From: JAHRVQ01 sp963976815
GTDB taxonomy: Bacteria; Pseudomonadota; Gammaproteobacteria; Pseudomonadales; Azotimanducaceae
DNA length: 64,000 nt
Assembly: GCA_963976815.1 (NCBI GenBank)
Contig: CAXBLU010000009.1
Span: forward strand, 1 to 64,000
Direction of reading: 5' to 3'
Position 1 is the first letter of the stretch. Every line of letters starts with the position of its first letter. The position numbers and the translations under genes were made by a program. This document shows positions 54,302 to 62,024 of this stretch, in pieces. Under the pieces are notes generated by a model that saw only the letters and a program-made list of their open reading frames with translations, was not told where the DNA came from and searched no databases.

Positions 54302-55223
54302 CGGAGCCTGAAGAAGCAATCACTTCACCCTTACCGCTACCGACACTAAAACGGAGCGTTTCATCCCGGACATATTTGGACTTCTTCGGTTTGTCGCCGG
54401 TAATCCGGTTGCGAATTCGACCTGAACCGGTTTGAACGTCAAATCGTGCATCAATTTTACCACCGAGTGAGATGCGTACGGATCCGCTCATGGTGTCGCA
54501 TTCAACCGACGCGCCCTCAAGCATTTCCGCATCGAGCTCAACATCTCCAGAAACCGAATTTGCACGAATGGAACTGACCATACTACGGGTCACCTCAATA
54601 TCCCCTGAGACAGACTCCAGGTCCAACTCATCGTTGGATTTAGATACCACAATAGAACCACTGACTGAACTGAAGACACCAGGTCCGGAAATCTCAGAGG
54701 CGACAATATCGCCACTAATCGTCTTAACCCTGGCGCGACCATCCACTTCCCTAAGCGTGACTTCGCCACTAATGTTGGTCACGCGAACCCGATCCGAAAC
54801 CTTCTCAACCTTCAGTTCACCACTGACGCCACCGAGTTCCAAGCCACCATGAATATTGCTGACTTCAGCTTCAGCGGAGACCAAAGAGATCGTCACATTG
54901 CTTTTTTTTGGTACCTTGATCACAAGGCTGGTTTCCTGTTCACAACACCAACTGTTAAGGCGCTGGGGAAGTTTCACTGCAACTACAGTTTCTTTACCCT
55001 TCACATCAAAAATAAATTCATCCATTGACTCATCAAGGCTACCAACAACGCTCACTTCGTTTTTATCCCACCCGACAACTTCTATTTCACCACGCACAAC
55101 ATTAATCCGTACATAGCCGTCGGATCTGGCGTCTTTTGTCTCGTTCACAGACTCCTGCGCAAAAGCGAGGCTAGTCCCCAGACTGAGCAAAAGTGCCATG
55201 GACAAAAAAATCGGTTTTTTCAT
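54279..55223 (-). CDS. Exported DUF4097 (adhesin-like beta-helix) protein
   Basis: A 314-residue exported protein. A signal peptide (about 22 residues ending LAFA) precedes a long run of short beta-strand repeats with the recurring pattern SGD-I/V-x-V (for example VSGDIEV, VSGDVELD, MSGSVRIS). This repetitive fold is the DUF4097/DUF4098 family, often found next to ECF sigma/anti-sigma pairs. It likely sits in the periplasm or on the cell surface. It lies 29 bases after the anti-sigma-like gene. Confidence 0.88.
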   Translation of the reverse strand: MKKPIFLSMALLLSLGTSLAFAQESVNETKDARSDGYVRINVVRGEIEVVGWDKNEVSVVGSLDESMDEFIFDVKGKETVVAVKLPQRLNSWCCEQETSLVIKVPKKSNVTISLVSAEAEVSNIHGGLELGGVSGELKVEKVSDRVRVTNISGEVTLREVDGRARVKTISGDIVASEISGPGVFSSVSGSIVVSKSNDELDLESVSGDIEVTRSMVSSIRANSVSGDVELDAEMLEGASVECDTMSGSVRISLGGKIDARFDVQTGSGRIRNRITGDKPKKSKYVRDETLRFSVGSGKGEVIASSGSGDITLNK

Positions 55224-55252
55224 AGTCTGATCCTGGTCTCGTCTTTATCCGA

Positions 55253-55840
55253 TCACATTGATCTGGAGGGCTTCGAGAAATCCTGTTTTAAAAGTTCTAG
55301 TTCCCGTTCATGAATCCGCATTAGCTGTTCAACCAGGCGACGATTGGTTGGGTCCTTTCGCACCTGGCTTTCTATCTCTGTTCGAGCCTGCGCCACAATC
55401 TCAATATTTCGATACAGCTCTTCGAGTGTCTCCGGAGCCAGATCACGGTTTGTTTCAGCAAACAGCTCTTCTAAGGGATCCCGTGTCTTGAGGTATTCAA
55501 CCTGCATGGTTTCGAGGGTCCCTGGGCGGGATTGATCAAACGCCAACGCACCCGTTTCAGGTCGAAAATCGGTCAGATTGAGCACCAGTGCTGAAAATGC
55601 CATGAGAACGCTAGCGGCCATACCAAATTGCATCCAATTGAGCGAAAACCCGGCGTTTTTCGGCTGGGGGTATGCCTCGATTTTTCGCTCTATACCAGGC
55701 CAAAGGTTACGCTCAGGTTGAATTTCCCTATCCAATGCCCTGACCTCTCGGGCCAACTGCATTTCCCACGCAGGGCTTAGGTCAGCGTGTTGGTCGCCGC
55801 CTGGGCTACTGTCTACATTTTGATCGGTCTTATCGTTCAT
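55253..55840 (-). CDS. Anti-sigma-factor-like membrane protein
   Basis: A 195-residue protein. An N-terminal cytoplasmic segment with LAREVRALDREIQPERNLWPGIERKIE matches the region before the membrane helix in many anti-sigma factors that partner ECF sigmas. One membrane helix follows at about residues 72-91, then a charged helical C-terminal domain. It lacks the zinc-binding HxxxCxxC of classical zinc anti-sigma proteins. It directly follows the ECF gene (32 bases). The role is inferred from position and this motif. Confidence 0.75.
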   Translation of the reverse strand: MNDKTDQNVDSSPGGDQHADLSPAWEMQLAREVRALDREIQPERNLWPGIERKIEAYPQPKNAGFSLNWMQFGMAASVLMAFSALVLNLTDFRPETGALAFDQSRPGTLETMQVEYLKTRDPLEELFAETNRDLAPETLEELYRNIEIVAQARTEIESQVRKDPTNRRLVEQLMRIHERELELLKQDFSKPSRSM

Positions 55841-55872
55841 AGTGATTTGGACGCAATATCAGTGGTAAAGGT

Positions 55873-56448
55873 TTAACCGGTCTCTTCGGTTTTCAATTTT
55901 GCCTGTAAAAGCTGTCTGGCACGGTGTAATTGGGCTTTGCTACTGCCCTGGGCAATGCCCAGCAAGTCAGCAATTTCATCGTGGGTGTACCCCTCAAGGC
56001 TATAGAGCACAAAAACAGCTCTGGCACCGTCGGGTAAGCCCGCGATAGCTTCATCGAGGCTCATTCGAAGGCCAATATCCTCCTTTTGACCCTGCTCCTC
56101 GATGTCATCAATATCCAACATATTGCGGAAAGGTTTTTGTTTCCGGAGATAACTGAGCACCGTATTGGTCGTGATTCGATACAACCAACTGCCGAATGCG
56201 GAATCACCTCTAAAACTGTCTAGTTTCCGCCAGGCCAGGACAAATGCCTCCTGGGCAAGATCTTCTGCCATATCCCGGTCGTTACAGAGCCGGGTACAAA
56301 GGGCAAACACTCGGCCAATGTGCATCTCATAGAGCCGTTCATAGGCTAGCGTATCGTTTTGTCGGGCACGGTCGACCAGCGCCCGCTCTCGCGCTCGCTC
56401 AAGTTCCTTCTCATCGAGTATCGGCGGGGCCAATATCGCTTCAGTCAC
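55873..56448 (-). CDS. ECF-family RNA polymerase sigma factor
   Basis: A 191-residue sigma-70-family factor. Region 2 (YERLYEMHIGRVFALCTRLCNDRDMAEDLAQEAFVLAWRKLDSFRGDSAFGSWLYRITTN) binds core polymerase and the -10, and region 4 (LPDGARAVFVLYSLEGYTHDEIADLLGIAQGSSKAQLHRARQLL) is the -35 helix-turn-helix. The start is GTG. It is the first gene of a sigma, anti-sigma-like, DUF4097 operon, a known three-gene layout, with the FG-GAP/Hsp70 pair just upstream on the same strand. Confidence 0.94.
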   Translation of the reverse strand: MTEAILAPPILDEKELERARERALVDRARQNDTLAYERLYEMHIGRVFALCTRLCNDRDMAEDLAQEAFVLAWRKLDSFRGDSAFGSWLYRITTNTVLSYLRKQKPFRNMLDIDDIEEQGQKEDIGLRMSLDEAIAGLPDGARAVFVLYSLEGYTHDEIADLLGIAQGSSKAQLHRARQLLQAKLKTEETG

Positions 56449-56501
56449 CGGGTACCTGAATACATTAGTTGTTAGTTAGATGGCAGTTTACGGGATTTGG
56501 T

Positions 56502-58040
56502 TTAAAGGGGCGGCAATTTTTCCGATATCACCTCTGTAGATAACGGCCTTTTAGCTAAAGGCTCTTTAGATAACAACCGTTTAGATAAAAGCATGGCAAC
56601 TCGATGCTGTCCATCGGTGAGACCTAGCGGAGGTGGGATTCGGATTAGTAGGTCTGAAATACCGTCATCGTTAATCTCCGTAACTTCGATGAGGTCCGGC
56701 TCCCTCGGCATGGGTAACTCAATATTCTGGGCATTCGATGAAAACAGCTGCCGCTTGGGTTCACCGGCAAAAATATTGACCTGGGAATCGCCATCCTGCA
56801 ACAGCAGATCATCCCGGCCATCACCATCAATGTCCCTGATAATGACCGCCGGTAGCCAGAACTCACCGGTGGAAAGGCTAAAGGTGGCGGTAATTTCACG
56901 GGTAGCAACTGGCTTTGGGGAATACAAGCCAAGGTCCATGGTGTAGAAACCCAGTTCAATCTTGATTGAGCCGGTCAGCAATGCCGCGATGATTTTTCCC
57001 ACACCTAATTCCACCGAAGACACAACAAGATCAAGATCCATATCACCATCCAGATCCCTGGCTTGCATTTCATACTGAATGCCATTTGACTCGATAGTTG
57101 AAGTGGGTTCTGTAGCAAAAACAACATGCCCCTTGTCCGTTGCTACGCCTGGGTGCAGCGAAAATGTTGTGGTTTTTCGAAACACCCCTTCGCTCTTGAC
57201 CTGCATGGTCATCAAATCTGGCACACCGTCGCCGTCATAGTCATCAATTCCATGCACCACCAAGACAATTTTATCTGACTGATCCTGGTTCGAAAGACTC
57301 ACTGACATCCCATCCACACTGTCAAAATCCACCGCTACGGTGGAAGCAATCATAAAGGGAGTCGGCGAAAATTCTCCCGAAGGCAGTTGGGGATAAACCG
57401 CAAAGTGATCCTGGTCCCAGAGCACCAGATCTTTGCGCCCGTCAAGGTTCATATCCGCCCGGAATAAACTCTTCGCCTGATACCAGGGGTGATTGTTGTA
57501 GGAGATTTCCATGACTGGGACAGCCGTTAAACTGACCGCAGGTGCAAATGTGCCATCTTTACGCTGGACCGCGAGATGGTAGCCCCTAAAGGATGGAATC
57601 AAAAAATCATCAAGGCCATCATCGTTCACATCTCGAAATGCGTCATACCGTGGTAGAGCATCAACAACTGGAACGTTGTAAATACTCTCGAAGCTCAATA
57701 AAGACTGATCGGTATCTAACCTTTTGACCTCTCCAGGATATAGCAGCACTACCACTGAACCGGAAGGTGTTGTCAGCTTATCAACAAAAATAGCGTTTTC
57801 AGCAACCGGGATGGACTTAGGCGCTGGGACATAACCACCTTCCCGCTCACCTACTCGGTAAGAACGCTGGCCATCAGCATCAACCGTAAAAACATACAGG
57901 CGATCGTTTGCCGTCAGTAATGTTTGGCTTAAGCCCGACCCGGTTTCTATAACAAAAGATTCAAACCCCGCCGCCGCATCGTTTACTCCCAGTGTGAGCA
58001 AGCCAGCGACAATACTAACGAGGAGCGGTCGCCGCATCAT
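56502..58040 (-). CDS. Exported FG-GAP/VCBS repeat protein
   Basis: A 512-residue secreted or periplasmic protein. A signal peptide of about 24 residues ends near NDAAA. The body contains several calcium-loop beta-propeller repeats with the DxDxDGxxD pattern (for example RDVNDDGLDDFLIP, RADMNLDGRKDLVLWD, YDGDGVPDLM, DLDGDMDLDLVV, DIDGDGRDDLLL, EINDDGISDLLIR). Such repeats form integrin-like propellers for binding. It overlaps the Hsp70-like gene by four bases (ATGA), so the two are translated together. The function is unknown; the coupling to a cytoplasmic chaperone-like ATPase is unusual. Confidence 0.88.
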   Translation of the reverse strand: MMRRPLLVSIVAGLLTLGVNDAAAGFESFVIETGSGLSQTLLTANDRLYVFTVDADGQRSYRVGEREGGYVPAPKSIPVAENAIFVDKLTTPSGSVVVLLYPGEVKRLDTDQSLLSFESIYNVPVVDALPRYDAFRDVNDDGLDDFLIPSFRGYHLAVQRKDGTFAPAVSLTAVPVMEISYNNHPWYQAKSLFRADMNLDGRKDLVLWDQDHFAVYPQLPSGEFSPTPFMIASTVAVDFDSVDGMSVSLSNQDQSDKIVLVVHGIDDYDGDGVPDLMTMQVKSEGVFRKTTTFSLHPGVATDKGHVVFATEPTSTIESNGIQYEMQARDLDGDMDLDLVVSSVELGVGKIIAALLTGSIKIELGFYTMDLGLYSPKPVATREITATFSLSTGEFWLPAVIIRDIDGDGRDDLLLQDGDSQVNIFAGEPKRQLFSSNAQNIELPMPREPDLIEVTEINDDGISDLLIRIPPPLGLTDGQHRVAMLLSKRLLSKEPLAKRPLSTEVISEKLPPL

Positions 58041-59446
58041 TCCCGGCGCAGTATCTCGAACTGGTGGTTGTGATAACTTGCTATGGCCAACCCCGCAGCA
58101 ACGGATGTGAAGGGATCATGTTCGGTAACCTTGCCGGGAAATCGATCTTCCAATTGCCCCCTAACGGCAGCGATAAGTGAAGAACCGCCGGTTCGAATCA
58201 CCACATCAATGTCAGTGTTTTTGAGCCCAGCCAATTCCAGGACCTCATCGGTGACCGCGGAGAGTTGCGCCAACATGGGAGCGAGCATGGCTTCGAATTG
58301 TGGCCGGGAGAATGGCAAGGACACATCCAACTCCGGGATATCCAACACCGTCTCCTCCATATGGGAGAGATCTGCTTTGGCTTGTTTGATCGCCTGAAAT
58401 ACTCGATAACTTTGATTGTGAGCAATTAAATCATCTAGACGGCGAAATTTTTCTGCCGCTTCACCACCCTGTTTTACACAGTCTGCGATCTTACTGCGAT
58501 AGTGATTCTGATTGAGCGTGTAGGTCACAGCCCAATTGAGCAACTTGTCCTCAAACTCGTCAAAAGGAAATTGATTTTCAACCAGTGTTCCGTCCCGCAT
58601 CCGTGACCAGATTTCTCCTTTGCCCAGGAGCGGAAAGAGAAGCTCTTTGAACATCAGTTGATCAATGTGATCTCCGCCGATGGGCCTCCCGGCAGTGGAC
58701 AGCACATCAAATTCCAGCCCATTAAAACGCACAACACTCAGATCAAGGGTACCACCCCCGTAGTCTACCGTTAGAACAACACCGTCTGATGCTCCACCGT
58801 CCTCGTGCAAATAGCTGAGGGTGGCGGCAACGGGTTCTGGATAGAATGATATTTGTTGATAGCCCGCATATTCGCTGGCTTCGGTAAGCCGCGACAGACC
58901 CAGATCATTTTTATGATCCCCGTGTCCCTCAAATTGAACCGGGTGGCCAAAATGCACATCAAAATTCTGCGTGGGTACAGCCTTTAGCAGTGCCTGGCGA
59001 ATGTGGACCAGAACTGGCGTAATCAGGGCAACCAACCTGAAGGGATGATCAAAGACCATAAGACGCTTAATTGAAGGATTGCCCAGTAACCTTTTTACGC
59101 CCTGGAAGAGCCGCCCCTGCATACCTCTATCAATAACGGCTTTGCCATAGACATTACTGGTCGTCACCTCATGCTCGGAGCTGGCATCATTTGGGTTTCT
59201 CTCCTCGGTCAACATCTGAGCTTTTGCGACGATTTCGGGTGTCAATTCGACCATGCGGTCGCGATTTTCTTCGATGTATTGGTTGACGGCGGCTCGACCC
59301 GTGCGGGTTTTGAGTTCCCGATTCAAATGGGTTGCCGTCGGCATAATTTCATAGGGCGGTTCTAACTGCACCATATGCAGTGTCTCGCCATCAAACCAGG
59401 CGGCGGCGGAGTTTGAGGTTCCGAAATCTAGTCCTACACCAATCAT
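58037..59446 (-). CDS. YegD-like Hsp70 family protein (second copy)
   Basis: A 469-residue Hsp70-like ATPase without a substrate-binding domain. Nucleotide motifs are DFGTSNS at residues 7-13, VDYGGGTLDLS in the middle and RTGGSS near 425. It resembles the YegD protein at the other end of the window but is clearly diverged, with a longer stretch after the first motif (residues about 65-110). It may be a chaperone or cytoskeletal-like ATPase. It precedes and overlaps the FG-GAP protein gene and follows the TolC-family gene. Confidence 0.9.
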   Translation of the reverse strand: MIGVGLDFGTSNSAAAWFDGETLHMVQLEPPYEIMPTATHLNRELKTRTGRAAVNQYIEENRDRMVELTPEIVAKAQMLTEERNPNDASSEHEVTTSNVYGKAVIDRGMQGRLFQGVKRLLGNPSIKRLMVFDHPFRLVALITPVLVHIRQALLKAVPTQNFDVHFGHPVQFEGHGDHKNDLGLSRLTEASEYAGYQQISFYPEPVAATLSYLHEDGGASDGVVLTVDYGGGTLDLSVVRFNGLEFDVLSTAGRPIGGDHIDQLMFKELLFPLLGKGEIWSRMRDGTLVENQFPFDEFEDKLLNWAVTYTLNQNHYRSKIADCVKQGGEAAEKFRRLDDLIAHNQSYRVFQAIKQAKADLSHMEETVLDIPELDVSLPFSRPQFEAMLAPMLAQLSAVTDEVLELAGLKNTDIDVVIRTGGSSLIAAVRGQLEDRFPGKVTEHDPFTSVAAGLAIASYHNHQFEILRRE

Positions 59447-59547
59447 ATCTATCTGAATAATAAGGGTTTTGCCAAAAAGGCATGAGAGAGGGGTCGGCCA
59501 TTAAACCTTATCTAATCTGGAATTTCCAAATCATTTTACAGGGCCGA

Positions 59548-59574
59548 TACTGCATGCCAGCTGGCAATACAGTA
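59548..59574 (-). terminator. Hairpin after the TolC-family gene
   Basis: A perfect palindrome TGCCAGCTGGCA (59555-59566) is flanked by TACTG/CAGTA, giving a stem with a small asymmetric loop. It lies three bases beyond the TolC-family stop on the minus strand. No strong T-run follows in the leftward transcript, so termination may be partial and allow readthrough into the Hsp70 gene. Confidence 0.45.
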
Positions 59575-59576
59575 GA

Positions 59577-60866
59577 TCAATTTTCGGTAGACATACCCAT
59601 TGCGTCCAGCAGTCGACCGGTACTTGCGAGTACCCGATAGCGGGCGATGGTGGCCGTGTACTGACCCGATATATAGGCGATATTTGCACGTAACAACTCA
59701 TTTTGAACGTCCAACAGGTCAAGCAGTGTTCGCTTACCCAGGCTGAGTTGTTCGTTATAAACCGTGAGCACTTCTTCGGTAGACTTCACATGAGCTTCCA
59801 AATACTCAAGCCGTACCAGAATGTCTTCTAATTCATTCCAGACTAATGTCACATCTTCTGCTACGCCTCGCTGAACGCTCCGGACGGTTTCCCTCGCAGC
59901 AAATTCCCGGGCCTGAGTTTCATTAATTCTGGCCTTATCAGCACCACCCCGATAAAGGTTATAGGTCATACGGATGACGGCGGTCTCATCGTCGTTGTTG
60001 CCAATTGTACCATCGGTATCATCATTTCGAGTTGCTCCGACCTCCAGATCAAAACGAGGTTGGTAGGCGGACCGGGCTTGTTTTTGTGCCGCCACAGCGG
60101 CATCAAGATCAGACTTTGCAGCAAGTAAACCAGGGTTATTTAGCATTGCCGTCGCAATGGCTTCCTCTAGACTGGAAGGCAACCCTGAGATCTGACCAGG
60201 TAAGCTCAACTCTGAAGGGTTCTCACCCACAACTCTAAAAAATTCAGCAATGCCGTTTCTCGCATCACGTTCAGCAAGTAGCACGTTGCCTTTTGATTGA
60301 GCACGTCGACCCTGGGTCTGAACAACATCCACTCGGGTGCCGACACCGTTCTCGAACCGTTCCCGGATCTTACCTAGGGTACGATCATGGTGAGCCAGAT
60401 TTTCATTGGTCAACTTTACCACGTCATTCCGACGCATCAGCTCAAGATAAACCTGAACAGCTCGAACGCCGATGCTTTCCTGGGCGCTTGCTAACCGGGA
60501 GATTGCGGATTCAGTTAATGCACTTTGCTGCTCGACTAAACTTCTGGTGGAAAACCCGTCATAAAGAAGTTGTGTTATTTTTAGGCTTCGTTCCTTGCGG
60601 GTCAGGCGTAAATCATCACTACCGACAGCTCGTGTGGTCGTATTATTCGAACTCTCTCTACCACCTGACAGCACCAGATCAACCGAAGGTAGGTACGCAG
60701 CCTTCGCCTGGCGAGCCAGATCTTCCGCTGCATCTACGTTGTAGCGATTCGCCAAAATATCGGGATTAGTTTGAAGCGTGGTACGCACGGCCTCTTCGAG
60801 GGTCTGGGCAAGGGCACCCGACGCCAACAAGATTGCCATCATTCCTATAGTTAAGCGTGCTGACAC
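59577..60866 (-). CDS. TolC-family outer-membrane channel protein
   Basis: A 429-residue outer-membrane efflux protein. The signal peptide is about 20 residues (ends GALAQ), followed by the two repeats of coiled-coil and beta-strand segments typical of TolC (LARQAKAAYLPSVDLVLSGG and its internal repeat AVAAQKQARSAYQPRFDLEVG). It forms the exit duct for RND pumps or type-I secretion. The start is GTG directly after a strong AGGAGG. No membrane-fusion or ABC gene is beside it in the window. Confidence 0.92.
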   Translation of the reverse strand: MSARLTIGMMAILLASGALAQTLEEAVRTTLQTNPDILANRYNVDAAEDLARQAKAAYLPSVDLVLSGGRESSNNTTTRAVGSDDLRLTRKERSLKITQLLYDGFSTRSLVEQQSALTESAISRLASAQESIGVRAVQVYLELMRRNDVVKLTNENLAHHDRTLGKIRERFENGVGTRVDVVQTQGRRAQSKGNVLLAERDARNGIAEFFRVVGENPSELSLPGQISGLPSSLEEAIATAMLNNPGLLAAKSDLDAAVAAQKQARSAYQPRFDLEVGATRNDDTDGTIGNNDDETAVIRMTYNLYRGGADKARINETQAREFAARETVRSVQRGVAEDVTLVWNELEDILVRLEYLEAHVKSTEEVLTVYNEQLSLGKRTLLDLLDVQNELLRANIAYISGQYTATIARYRVLASTGRLLDAMGMSTEN

Positions 60867-60962
60867 TCAAACCTCCTACGTTGATAGAAGGGAAATTGTA
60901 ATAGTTTCAACAACAAATTGCCCCTGGGTTTACAAACTCTTACATACTTTCGGTTCAGGATA

Positions 60963-62024
60963 TCAGCTCTCAGGAAGCGTGATCACCCTACGAATCTCAT
61001 CGGACATAAATCCGAGCGCCATTGGTCGCTTAACGCCTCGCAATACTACAACATCGTAGAGTTCTTCAACAATCCCGCCGAGGCGAATGCCGTGGACTAT
61101 ATCGCCCGTATCCAAATCTATAATCTGGATTCCGCATCGTCCTTCAGTCTTTCGCTCCGCCAGATGGTCATCCAGGGGTAAACCCGAGAAGGTTTTGTTG
61201 TGTCGACCCTGGGACATCCCCACTACCGCATAGTTACCAATAAATGCGAGACCCCGGAGAAACCCTGGGCAAAAGGCCACCCTTTCAAACCTACCGCTCT
61301 CGTCAGCGTAACCGAAATAGCCTGTCCCGGAATCTAGCAACCATACCTTGCCGCGGTAGACTCTCGGTGAATGCGGCATAGACAGGCCACCCAGCACTAC
61401 ATCATCATTCTTGATATCAAATAACACACCACCACCAGCGCGGTGTTCTCGCCAGCCGTCGACCGCATCAGCTTGACTGACACTGGTGACATATCTTGGC
61501 GCACCATCTTCGAGCGCCAGTCCGTTCAGATGACATCGGTCCTCCGCTGCCAGTTTACTGATCCAGGGCGGTTGCCAAATCGGGTTAATACTAAAGTCGT
61601 CGCTGAGTTCTGCCACGCAGCTGAACATTGTACTGACAAAAACCGGAGAGCCATCCTGGCGAATGGCAATATCATGAATATCCACGTCGCCGGTGGTATG
61701 ACCTACCTGGGGAATATAAAGTCGATCGTAACCCTCGTGGGCAGCGCCCTTTTTAAACGCGGGGGTAAAACGCCACATTTGAAACAGGCTGCTCATATAA
61801 AGCACTTCAGCCGCTTCGTCGGTACAAAGCCCCATGCACCGATTATAGGTGCGCTCATAGATTGAAAGTCGACCATTGTCCTGTAAACCGACAAAAAACA
61901 ACTTACCGGTTTGGTAGGTAGTAAAAGCCAGACTTACCTGCTGAGTGGCGAGCCACCCAGCGAGATTTCTAGTTGCTTCAAATTGGAATTGAGGTTTTGG
62001 TTTTTCCTGAGTCTCATCGGTCAT
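60963..62024 (-). CDS. TIGR03032 family protein (DUF4915)
   Basis: A 353-residue protein. The ATRNLAGWLATQQVSLAFTTYQTGKLFFVGL start, the DVDIHDIAIRQDG block and the MPHSPRVYRGKVWLLDSGTGYFG block are signature regions of TIGR03032, a propeller-like family of unknown function. There is no signal peptide. Its ATG overlaps the CHAT protein stop by one base (TAATG), so translation is coupled and the two products may act together. Confidence 0.87.
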   Translation of the reverse strand: MTDETQEKPKPQFQFEATRNLAGWLATQQVSLAFTTYQTGKLFFVGLQDNGRLSIYERTYNRCMGLCTDEAAEVLYMSSLFQMWRFTPAFKKGAAHEGYDRLYIPQVGHTTGDVDIHDIAIRQDGSPVFVSTMFSCVAELSDDFSINPIWQPPWISKLAAEDRCHLNGLALEDGAPRYVTSVSQADAVDGWREHRAGGGVLFDIKNDDVVLGGLSMPHSPRVYRGKVWLLDSGTGYFGYADESGRFERVAFCPGFLRGLAFIGNYAVVGMSQGRHNKTFSGLPLDDHLAERKTEGRCGIQIIDLDTGDIVHGIRLGGIVEELYDVVVLRGVKRPMALGFMSDEIRRVITLPES

